Origin: Phaeosaccion multiseriatum
Lineage: Eukaryota > Ochrophyta, other classes
NCBI GenBank assembly: GCA_965112735.1
Contig: OZ218963.1
Coordinates: forward strand, 3,264,160 to 3,328,159
Reading direction: 5' to 3'
DNA: 64,000 nt
In this document: piece after piece, positions 10,463-20,405 of the stretch
How the letters are laid out: each line of letters begins with the position of its first letter
Position numbering within the stretch: position 1 is the stretch's first letter
Position numbers and translations under genes: made by a program
Notes under the pieces: generated by a model
Told to the model about the DNA's origin: nothing
Databases searched by the model: none
Seen by the model: only the letters and a program-made list of their open reading frames with translations

Positions 10463-13057
10463 TTATTCTTTTCGTCTCCTCGCGGAGCCCGCCCGCCTCC
10501 CCCGGCCTTTCCGTACCGGAGCATCTGCAGCAGCAGCAGCAGCAGGAGGAGGAGGAGCAACAGCTTCGTCGTCTCCCTTCCCGCCCACAGCAGGGGGATT
10601 GGGTGCGGCAGCAACGGCGGTGACAGGGGCAGAAGGGGTAGCTGCGGCCGCCTGGTTTGCCTGTAACGCTGCCGCGCCGACCCTCTTCACAAAGCCCTTG
10701 CGGTAGGCCATTGAGTTGACTCCCTCCAGCAGAATTTGGATCAACTCCTCCTCGCCAGCCAGCGGTCTGATGAACACAATTCAATAAAAAAGTAATTGGG
10801 GACGGGAAAGGAAGGAAGGGTGTGGTGATGAGGTAAAAGATAGGAGAGAGAGAGGGTGGGGGGGGCTGACAAGATAGAAGAGAGAGTGCCAAGGGACACG
10901 AGAAGGGTGGGGGAGCTCCTCAGCCCGCTCGTCATCATCCCCCCCTCGACGGAGCATACACCCCTACTCATACAGCGACAAGCGTACCGAGGCAAAGGCT
11001 CTCCACGTCCGTCCTCTCGACTGACGACAAGCTGCGGCGTGGGATCCTTGCTGCCGGTGCCGTTCTCCATGAGTTCCATCTTGAGCTGGCCCGTCGTGAT
11101 GACGGAAAGGTCCGAGTCAAGGGACTCCCACGGCAGGCGCACGACGTGCAAGCCTTCCTTGGCCGTTTGCACCGGCTGCACGCCGATGGGGCGCTCTCCG
11201 GACCTGGCCAGGGTAATGCTGACGCTGCGAAGAGCGTTTGGGCCCCACGTGCTGACGAGCCACTGGGCCATCTCCTTCCCTTTGGGCATGGCCTCGAAGT
11301 CCATTCTCAGCACCTGTGGAGGACACACACAAGAGTCACAACAAGGGAGAGACAAGGAAGAGGCACGTGCGGGGAGGGGGGTTGGTGGGTGAGAATCGAT
11401 AAAGCAGGCACTCCGCGAGTGAAGCGCTAATCACAACTCAGACACAATTTCTTGCATTGAAGTGCCCGAGACAGTTCCTTGCATTGATATGTCCGGGCTT
11501 TCGTTTCTCCCCAACCAATGGGTGCGTGTGCTTATTTCAAATACTCTTCTCTGTCTCGTTCTGTCTCTTCCTCCCGCTTTTCTCAGGGCTGGACTTGGTC
11601 ATCGCGCAACACTACTTACCCTGACCCCGTCCGTGTCATCGAGCCGATTGAGCTCCTGCTTCCACTCCTCCTCTGTCGGAGGGACCTGGTGGAGAAAAGG
11701 AGGGGATGAAGTGAAGTGAGGTGACGCGATGAGAACTGCACTCCTCTTGCCTGCCACCAAGGGAAGAGGGTACGAAGCAAAAGGGGAAGAGTTCGTTCGG
11801 TTCTCTGTTGTACCTTGGACTCGACGCTAACCACGCTGAACTCGACGTTGCGTGTCCTCTCCTCCCCCTCCAGCACTCGGCCCACTACCTCGGCCACCGA
11901 CGACCGTTGGCTCTTGGAGTTCTGCAAGTGGGAAGGAGGAGGAGGAGGAGGAGGAGGATGAGAGAGGTCTGGACTCAGCAGCCGTTCGCCATGCTTCCAG
12001 ACAAACCAAATCCACCCCGCAAAAACTTGACGCCATCATGGGGTAAGCCAAGAAACCACCACGTCGGCAGAATGGAAAGCTTACAACATGTCACGTCCCA
12101 AGCCGCACAGCGCACCTGCATAGCCGTGAGGAGTGTCCCCTGGCCCAGGAGTACGCCCTGCCTGCTCCAACTGTCGTCGAGTTTGGGCTCCGCCTTGGGG
12201 CCCGTAACGAAGGGCAGTGGCCGAGGCTGCCCGGCATCTTCGCCAAAGAGCTCACCGCAGTGCACCACCACTTGAGTCGCACTCTCCACGTCTCTCACTG
12301 CGCTAAGAGAGGGCTCTAGCTTGCCTGAGGGAGGCGACACGAGGCATCAGGTCAGGGGCTGCTGTAAGCTTGTTTGGGCCTAGAGAAGAGATGTGACGAG
12401 GGGGGGGGGCGGGCAGGGTAAAAGGTCACAGCTGCAGGACCCACAAAGACCACAGGAGTAACCGCTAAATTCCTCCAACATTATGCATATGCGCACTCTG
12501 TTGTTCTTCGTCCTCACTTACCCAGCCCGAGGAACCCTGTACTGCCCCTAACGTCATTGCCAGACTCAATGTGCATCAAGTACCGAACGGATGACGGAAG
12601 GTTGGCCACAACGTTGTGGACCAGATCGGCGGGAGGCAGCTCGTCCTCCTCTGTTGGGGAGAAGGGCACAACCATAGGGCGCAGGGAGAGGGGCAGGGTG
12701 TGAGTGCTTGAACCGTAGGCGTTGGTGTAAGAGCTTTGGGATACTCAACAGCCTTGGGTTTAGGTCGATAGGAAGCAAGAAAGCGAGCACGAGTAGTGAG
12801 TGAAGGTGTGTTCGGCCCTGGACATGACTATGACATGCGCCGACCATAATCAGTAATCAGGCCTGGGAAAGGAAAATCAGGCTGGCTGGAGCCGGCCATA
12901 ATAAAAAATCAGGCCGGCTGACGCCGGCCAAAATCAATAACCAGGCCGGCTAGAACCGGCCATAATCAATAATCAGGCCTGGCTCAGCCATAATCAATAA
13001 CCAGGGCGGCTGGCGCCGGCCATAATCAATAATCAGATAATCATGTCCGGGGCCAAG

Positions 13058-13132
<75 letters not shown>

Positions 13133-13715
13133 TGCTTGGATGGGGGCGCTGCTTCGCCACCGCATCGAGACATGTCTTATCACCAGGTGGAAGACGGAGT
13201 GAACCATATTAGTTAGGGGACTCCCAAATGCTGTATGTCCTGCAAAAGGACCTTTGTTTTTGCGCAGGGACGCAACGCCTCAAACAGAGAGACGTGAGCC
13301 TTCCCCTTCACTGCCCTCATCCCATTCTAAGTCCCTCACCTCCCACGTTGCCGGGGTCACGGCTGACGATGACGACCTTGGCCCCCTCAATCGCGCTTCC
13401 CGACGCGTCCTCCACCATCTCCACCTTCCTGCCTTTCCCCTTCTCCTGCAGTTTCTGGGCAATCACGCCCGCCAGTCCTCGCCGGGGACCCACCACCACC
13501 ACCTTGTCCGAGCCTGCGGCCCCAGCCAGTGCCATTGTCGTCATGCTCCTGCTGCTGTGACTAGGACTACTCCTGCTGCAGCTGCTCCTGCTGCTGGCGA
13601 GCCCTGCTCGCCGGACTACAGTTCCCATGTGGAAAGCTTGAATCTCCTGGCCATTCCATAAACATACTACCGCTACTGCTGCCGCTGTAGCCGCGCAAGA
13701 GCTCAGGCGATGCAT
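10463..13715 (-). CDS. Plastid-targeted protein of unknown function
   Basis: Seven exons (13340-13715, 12522-12650, 12116-12324, 11814-11921, 11620-11685, 10988-11313, 10463-10766) give a closed 505-residue frame. The start at 13715 is preferred because it yields a signal peptide (CAATAAAVAVVCLW) followed by an ASAF-like site (EIQA-F) and a Ser/Arg-rich transit peptide. The mature part opens with DKVVVVGPRRGLAGVIAQKL, reminiscent of a Rossmann-type beta-Gly-alpha start, and later IEGAKVVIVSRDP and DVESATQVVVHCGELFG, which would suit an atypical NAD(P)-binding protein. The middle and C-terminus (GEEELIQILLEGVNSMAYRK, then an Ala/Pro-rich, basic tail) match no family I can name. Intron 1 (12651-13339) has absorbed foldback element B and a TG microsatellite. 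Confidence 0.65.
12814..13054. mobile_element. Foldback/MITE-like element B, inside an intron
   Basis: Imperfect 18-bp inverted ends (GGCCCTGGACATGACTAT at 12814-12831 against ATAATCATGTCCGGGGCC at 13037-13054, two mismatches) enclose seven or so degenerate copies of a 'GGCCATAATCAATAATCAGGCCGGCTGG'-like unit, the same internal motif as element A. It lies in intron 1 of the plastid protein gene and has no coding capacity. Confidence 0.6.
13058..13129. repeat. (TG)n microsatellite
   Basis: About 35 uninterrupted TG units immediately next to the right end of element B, within intron 1 of the plastid protein gene. Confidence 0.95.
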
Positions 13716-13809
13716 GCGGAAAGGTAAATGTGGGGGGGAGAGGGAGGCAAATTTCAGTTTCATGGCACCTATCGGTATTAATACAACAAAAACAATTGGG
13801 CGGGCGCTG

Positions 13810-13827
13810 CTATCCGCTATCGGCCGG
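13810..13827. repeat. Relic of element C internal motif
   Basis: CTATCCGCTATCGGCCGG is identical to 39619-39636 inside foldback element C; a GCGCGCTATCGA continuation follows. It sits between two genes on the same strand and is probably a decayed or solo piece of the same repeat family. Confidence 0.45.
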
Positions 13828-13975
13828 AGCGCGCTATCGAGAATGTGGGCATTGTTTCAGGGGTCCACAACTACTTTTTTATATTTAGCAAACAAATGAG
13901 GAGGGGATGTGTGGTAAGAGAAGGGAGTATAGACAAGGGCGGAGAAGGAGAGTGAGTGGAGTTCCTCGCTCGCCC

Positions 13976-16069
13976 CTACGATCCGGCCCCTTGCTGCTGC
14001 CCCACGTGTGCGGAAGCTTCCGAGGCCTGCTGATGAACCTCAATGGGCTTGCCCTCATTCTCCCGCACCGCCTTGAAATACGGGTGATCCATGGCGTCTC
14101 GCGCGGTGAGACGTTCCTGATGGTCATACCGCAGCAGCTGAGACACAAAGCTGATGGCGTCGTCACTGACTAAGTGCTGGTTCTCTGGCGTGATGAACTT
14201 TTGCCATGGCTTTTGGCTATGCCGGCCCAAAATGCCGTCGAAGTGAGGGTCCAATTCAAGCTCATACTTGTCCAGGTAGTTAAAGAGCTCGTCCGTGCCA
14301 ATCACCTTGGCGATTTTGACGAGCTGATCATAGTTATCGTGCCCGTGGAAAAACGGCTCCTTTCTGAACACCATGCCGGCAAACATGCACCCCAGGCTCC
14401 ACATGTCCAAGCTGTAGTCATACTCCTGGAGGTCCACCAACAGCTCCGGGCCTTTGAAGTACCTGCTCGCTACCCTGGCGTTGTACTCCCTGTTGGGGTG
14501 GTAGAACTCCGCTAACCCCCAATCAATGAGCCGAAGCTGACGCTTCTCGTGGTCGATCATGACGTTGTGCGGCTTGACATCTCTGTGCATAATTCCGTTA
14601 CTGCGGACAAGCATGACAGAAACAAAACACAACGCGAGCCCGGCGATGAGATGGACAGCGAAGATATTGCGTCAGTGCTTGGTACATCCAAAGAGAGTGC
14701 GGAGGAGGAAGAACCAGATGCTTCCTCGTTTTCCTTCCTCCTTCCCCCAGCGCTACATTCGTGATAACATTCTGCATAGGGAAAATTGGTGCCACCACAC
14801 TTTCGTGACGAACCTATGGCAGTATTCCAGGGCCTTGAGTAGCTCGTGGATGTAGTAGCGAATGTCATAGTCAGTGAGGGTGGGGTACATGACCTTGAAG
14901 TCCCTGTTGTTGATGTACTCAAACACCAGCGACGGCGTCTTACTTTGTGGGTCACGCACCACATCTAATAGCTGGACAATGTTCGTACCACCGCACAGAT
15001 TCTGCAGAATCTTAATCTCTCTGCGGGTTGAGACGGGGAAGCAGTTACGGTAACCAAACCAGAGTTTGGGTCGTAGAAGCGCACAGGGCGGTGGCAGAGG
15101 AGGATCACATGCCAAGGACGGAGAGAGAGAGAAGAGAGTGAGAGAGAGGCATGTCCCAAGGAGGAAGACAGAGAGATAGAGTCAGACCTACCCTCCTTTA
15201 TGGCAGTGCGCACAAACACACGTACACGGCAGCCTGGGCGGTGCGCGTGTGTGGGAAATCACCTAACACCCAACGTCAATCGCTTACCGCTTTATCTTCT
15301 TCTTCTTGACTGGTTTGAGGATCTTGATGACACATTTGGTGTTGTTGACCACATTCATGCCCTCGAACACCTCCGAATACTTGCCCCTCCCGATTTTGCG
15401 AATCACTTCATAGTCCTCCTGCAAGGACATGAGAGTTCAGGTTGTTAGCTCTGGATCGGAGCCCGCGGAAACCACTGGGAGACAGGGCCAGAAGGCGCAG
15501 GGGCACTTGGGTGGCGGAGCTCTAAGCCAAAACAACAAGAGACATGTCACTTTCTTTATCCCGCTCTTCACACCGGAGGGGGGACTAAACCCGCTGTCTC
15601 CTCTGTGCTTTCCTCCCTCACTCACCTGATCTCCCCAGTTCACAACCAAGCTTTCGTAATCCCAGTACTCACGTGGCCTGTGCACGTTCACATCCTTGTA
15701 CACCCTGGTACGGAATTTGAACAACAGCGCAACAAGGGGGGGGGGGAAGCGGCATTAAAGGTCTTGTGATGAGCGAATTTTCATGCAGGACAGGAGGGAG
15801 CGAAAGGAAACAAGAGTGTGGTGACCAGCAGCGAGTAAAAGGCCCATACTCGGGCTCGGAGTGGGGGGGGGGAGAACGGAGAGCGATGGCGAGCGGCAAT
15901 TCTCATTCTCCCTCCCAATCAAGCCCTGTGCTCTTCAAAAGAAGCATTCCAGACGTGACAGACTTGGCACTACCCAAGCACTCAGGTCCTCACTACAAAG
16001 TGGTGTCTCAGGCACTTCCCTAGCCAAGCCGCTCCACGCTCCCAAGACTACTCACCTTGCCGTGCTCAT
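13976..16069 (-). CDS. Casein kinase II catalytic subunit (CK2 alpha)
   Basis: Five exons (16056-16069, 15626-15704, 15288-15418, 14814-15020, 13976-14600) encode 351 residues. It begins [20 protein letters not shown], the conserved CK2 alpha N-terminus that packs on the activation loop. Kinase motifs follow in order: [10 protein letters not shown] glycine loop, [15 protein letters not shown] (ATP lysine and the basic cluster), [12 protein letters not shown] catalytic loop, the CK2-specific DWG in place of DFG, then GPELLVD and [11 protein letters not shown]2 is a constitutive acidophilic Ser/Thr kinase of nucleus and cytoplasm, working as a tetramer with CK2 beta (not in this window). The first coding exon is only 14 nt. 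The Gln/Gly-rich last 25 residues are non-conserved. Confidence 0.95.
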
Positions 16070-16456
16070 TGGCGGACGCTTGCGCGAAGCCAAGGCGCTT
16101 TTAGTATAAGAGACCGCTGCGGCCCCTATTCCCCTTCCTCTCAGCTTGATGAAAGTTGGTGAATCAGGACGCTGCTTGCTATTTTAGGTTTGGGGCGTCT
16201 GGAAAAAGTACGAGCAGTGTGGGCCAAGTGGGCCCGGGGGGGGGAAGGGGCTAATTTCAGTTTCCATTTGAGGGTCGGTTGGTTGGTTGGTTGGTTGGCC
16301 ATATTCTTCTCGATCCTCGAGCTCCTCTGCGCGGTCTGGTGGTCTGACCCCTTGAAGCAGAGTAGATTTGCTATACATAGCGTATACCAAGGGGGGGGGG
16401 GGAAAGCGTGGAAGAGAATTGCATGTAGGTGACAAGGTGAGCATGTAATTGGTTCA
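16070..16456. other. CK2 alpha upstream / SUMO protease downstream region
   Basis: 387 bases between two genes on the minus strand. It contains a short GGTT repeat (16276-16297) and a G10 run near 16393. It should hold the CK2 alpha promoter and the 3' end of the SUMO protease transcript; no defined element was recognised. Confidence 0.45.
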
Positions 16457-19400
16457 TCAGTCGCTATCGGATACCTCTATCTCTACCCCGCCGCCGTCGT
16501 TCCCGCCGCTGGCCCCTCCGGCTTCGCCACCATCGTTCTCATCATCACCCTCATCTTCAGTACCGTAGTCACTTCCACTGTCGGCATCAACCCCTTGATC
16601 AGAGCGGCGTTGTCCGGTGCCAGACTCCTCCTCCTCCTCCTCCTCCTCCTCCTCCTCCTCCTCCTCTTCCTCCTCCTCCTCCTCCTCCTCCTCAACGTCC
16701 ATCCTATCATCTCCTCGCCCATCATCTTGCTCGCCCTCGACATCGTTGTCCGACCGCTCCAGAGAACCCCCTTCCGTATGACTCCCTCCTCTTCGTCCCA
16801 CATGGTCAGCGTCACTGCTCTCCTCCACCCTTGACCGGCGACCCGCCCTACTCCCTTCACCTCCCGTAACTGATGCGCAAGGGGATGACTCAGCGGCGCT
16901 CACTGATCGAGGCCCCTCATCAGCCTCACACACTTCCATGGTCCCAAGGCGGCAGCTCTCTTTCCCCACCTCCTTGTCGTTCTCATTGTCACCATCATCA
17001 CCAGACCCAAAGTCCTCGCTCTCATTGCGTCGATCCCCGCCTCCGCCCTCCTCTTCCTCAGCATCTGCCTCCTCCTTCTCCTCGTCCTCCTCCCCCTTTT
17101 CCTCGTCCTCCTCGTCCGCCCCTTCTTCGTTCTCCTTGTCGGCTGCTTCCCCCTCTTCCCCCTCCTCCTCGTCCTCCTCGTCCTCCTCGTCCAACTCCCC
17201 CTCGTCCTCCTCCTTCTCCTCCTCACTCTCCTCATCAACATCCCTGCTGTCCGCGTTCTCCACCCACTCCTCATCGCTTTCCTGAATCTCCTCCCCGCGG
17301 AGAAGGTCGAGAACGATTTTTCTTCGCAGTCGGGGAATGTCGAGGTGGCAGAAGCCGAAACTCTTCCCCCTGGAGATTCGGTTGGCAAACATGACCGTGA
17401 AAACTCCGCAGTCGAAGAGGTTCTTCTGCTGGGGTGTGGGGGGAAACACGCGAGGCCACTCACTCATGTCAAAGGGCTCCTTCCGCTTGGACAACGACTC
17501 GTCATTGACATACTTTGCCAAGTTCTCCAGGGCCACCGCGTACTCTCCAGACATGGAGTCATAGTACTCCAGCCTCCTTTCCTTGAAATTGACAGCAGCA
17601 AGGGTCCAATGGTTGAGCCCGACGTTGATTGGCGCCAAGAAGTAGTCCAGATCGAAGAGATTGACCTTAACTCTCTTGGTGTAGTTTCGGACATTGTGGT
17701 ACGAGTAGCCTTCGTAGTTTTCTGACAGCTGCGTGTAGAAGAACGTCTTCATAATTGCGCATTTGAGACGGGGCTCTGTGTCTGTGCTGCTGCCCCCCTC
17801 CTGTGTGGGAAAGGTACGACGCTTTGCCTGCAACACCTTGAGGTACAGATTGACGACCTGTGGGCGTGGCGAGGGGGTGGGAGGAGGGGCGGCGGTGGGG
17901 GTCGTGAAGGTGGGATGAAAAGGTAAGAGACGTCGTCACACCTAGATAGATAGATGTAGATACATAGATATACAGATAAATAGATAGATAGCCCCAGAGG
18001 AACGAACAAAAGAGTAGTAGTAGAGCCTCTTGCAAGGATTCCTTCGCACCAACACCACCAAGAGTGAAGAACGCTTATTGTGTGCTGACGACAAAGCGGT
18101 CCGTCAAGATGCTAATTGAAGCAAGCGTACCTGATCGTTGAGCAAGCACTTGTCCTTCAGCGTGGCCATTGACCTCCTCGTCACTACTTCGTTGAATGCT
18201 TCCACCAGCTCCTGCTCTTTCTCGCCGTCGGCCCACGCGCCTCGAATCTTGAGGAAATGAACAAACAAGGCAGGCAAAGCGAAAGGTGTACCCTCCGGTC
18301 AGTCTCAAGCTTTGGGTTGGGACGAGGGAGGAGAGCCAAACGGCACAATCCAGGTCAATCCGTCACTTTGTGAATGACACTAAACGTCCAGTGGTCACAG
18401 AAGGTATCGAAGGAAATCCCTCTGAGCAGCTCAGGGCATACATGTTATACCTGGTCCGCCTCCTCTGGAGTGAAGAACTGAAGCACATCAGCGCCTCCGT
18501 CTGCACTCCTCGACTCCGCTGAGCTCCCCTCCGCTTCTTCCCCGCTGCCTCCTTCTGCCTCATCATCATGCTGCTCCTCTCCAGCCTCCATTGTGTTTGC
18601 CTTCTGCTCCTGCGCGTCCTCCTCATCCTCGTCTACAAGGAGAGGTCTCTCCACCGTGAGGCCCCCGTCGTGGGGCTGAGGGGCGCGTTTGTCGTCGGAC
18701 AAGACCCTTCGCAATGCGTCGCGCTTCACCCCTTCAGCCTTTTCGGGGTATCTGCTCCCCGCCATTGGGGCGGTTGAGTCAGTCAATGTGCATGAGTGAG
18801 TGCGGGAGCGAGTCAAGCGGCAAGGGAGGCACTCAGGCTGGCAAGTAGAAGGTGGAAAGAGGCCGATCATGCACCCTAGTGATGGAAAGTACGAGACACA
18901 GGCAGGCCTCTTACCTTGACTGAAGCTTTTGGGCCTGCAGATCCGCCTGATTCAGGAATTGCGCCTGGAGGCTTTGTGTGTGCTTCGCTGCGAGCACTCG
19001 GAGATGGTCCAGGTGCTTCCTGGAATGAATGGCTCTCTGGAGGGAGGCGGACACGACAACAGAATACACTCAAACAGTTAGCACCCCGTGGCATGGCAGG
19101 CCTAGAAACTGCGCTCCTGCTATGCACCTCAGCGAATTCCAGCTCTTCTGCTGTCAATGGTCCAGTCAGAGCCGAAGCGCCCAATGAGGCAGCCAGACGA
19201 TGATACATCGGCGCAGATTGATAGCGCTGCTGCTGCTCTGGTGGGCTCTGGAGTTGCTCGTCCTGAGCATAGTAGGAGGGGCGTTGGTAGGCCGCGTTAT
19301 CCCTTGCATCATCACCGACATTGGGTGCCATTTCGCGGAGCGGAAGGAGGGGCCGTAAAGAAGAAGAACAAGAGGAAGAAGCCCCGAGCTGCCACTGGGA

Positions 19401-20340
19401 ATGGCGTCCATGATGATCGTGGTGGTGTTGGTGCTGAACCTCGTCTGGTTCATACTGGAGCTGCTGAGGTGCATTCTCCTTCCTCGCGGCAGCCAATCCC
19501 GCTAGTCCCCGATGCCCAAAGTCGCGTTGCTCCACCCTCCCTCTGCGCTGCTTCGCATCCGTCACAATGCCTGCGAGGCCCCTCTCCCAGTTCCCCGGTG
19601 ACGGAGAGTAGGCATCTTTCCCCTGTCGGCCCCCAAGCTCCTGCAAAAGAAGGAGTCATGAGGTTAACAGGAGTCCGGGTGAACAAGACCAAAGGGGGGA
19701 GCAATGCCAAGAATTCAAGCCCATCGACAAGAACCGGATGTGTGTACGTTCGCACCGATTCCTTCGCCTTGAACGGAGGCATAGATGAACGGAAGTCCAA
19801 GAGACTGGACCGCCTTTCAGCATCGCCGCCATTGAAGCCGTCGCTGCAGCCGCTTCCATCTGGTCTCCGAGTGGAAGTATCGTCGGCACGAGGGGGGGCG
19901 CCAGGGGGCAGTGCTTTCATTGAGCGAAGGAGGCAGCCTTAGCGCCAGCCACCTGCCTTCAAAGGTTTCGACCCCGTGGCGCAAACGTAGGTCTGCCACA
20001 CCCTCAAGCTAGAACAAGACCGAGAGAGCCGTACGTGAAGCCCCCCTTTCAGCCTTCCCCTCCCCACAAGGGGTCCGTTCTCAAGCCCACCCCCCTCATG
20101 CTTGCTTCCCTCGATCCACGCACCTCCTCGTCTTGTTTCTTGGGATTCCCACCTCTCCCTCTTCTCCTCGATCCTCCTTTGTCGCTTGAGTACAGGCGTG
20201 TTAAAGTACGACTCGTTGCTTACTTCTCCTCCCCAATTCAGACTCAGCGCCGAGTGGGGAGGGGCGTCCAAGCTGTGGCGCTTCCTGCCCTGCCCCTGAC
20301 CCCCGCCCCTTTCTCGCCTTCGATTGTCGAGATAAGCCAT
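16457..20340 (-). CDS. Ulp1/SENP-family SUMO protease (peptidase C48)
   Basis: Seven exons: 20124-20340, 19756-19937, ~19110-19640, 18915-19036, 18451-18751, 18131-18247 and 16457-17857; about 956 residues. The catalytic domain spans the last two exons: LLND(Q)VVNLYLK (family WLND), LNHWTLAAVN with the catalytic His, LEYYDS with the Asp, and QQKNLFDCGVF with the oxyanion Gln and nucleophile Cys, so the triad is complete. Such enzymes mature SUMO and remove it from targets. Exon 4 encodes an amphipathic helix (LDHLRVLAAKH...QAQKLQ), probably coiled coil. Unusually about 270 residues follow the protease domain, almost all Glu/Asp. The exon 3/4 junction (donor at 19109 or 19084) and the exon 2 borders are uncertain; the protease end is secure. 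Confidence 0.85.
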
Positions 20341-20405
20341 TTTCTAGGAAGGAAGGAAGGAAAGGGGGGGGGGGGGATGGCACTTATGGGTGTAATAGAT
20401 CACCA
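20341..20405. promoter_or_regulatory. 65-bp divergent promoter (SUMO protease / ORC1)
   Basis: Only 65 bases separate the two inferred start codons. The interval holds a GGAA repeat running into a G12 tract (20345-20377). Both first exons are supported by downstream splicing phase, so either transcription of both genes starts here or each initiates inside the other's 5' exon. Confidence 0.4.

Noticed and set aside
19000-19080. Reading exon 4 of the SUMO protease in the SHSFQEAPGPSPSARSEA frame
   Set aside because: That frame ends in phase 0 and runs into a stop after the next splice, whereas the helical frame (LDHLRVLAAKH) continues in phase into the protease exons.
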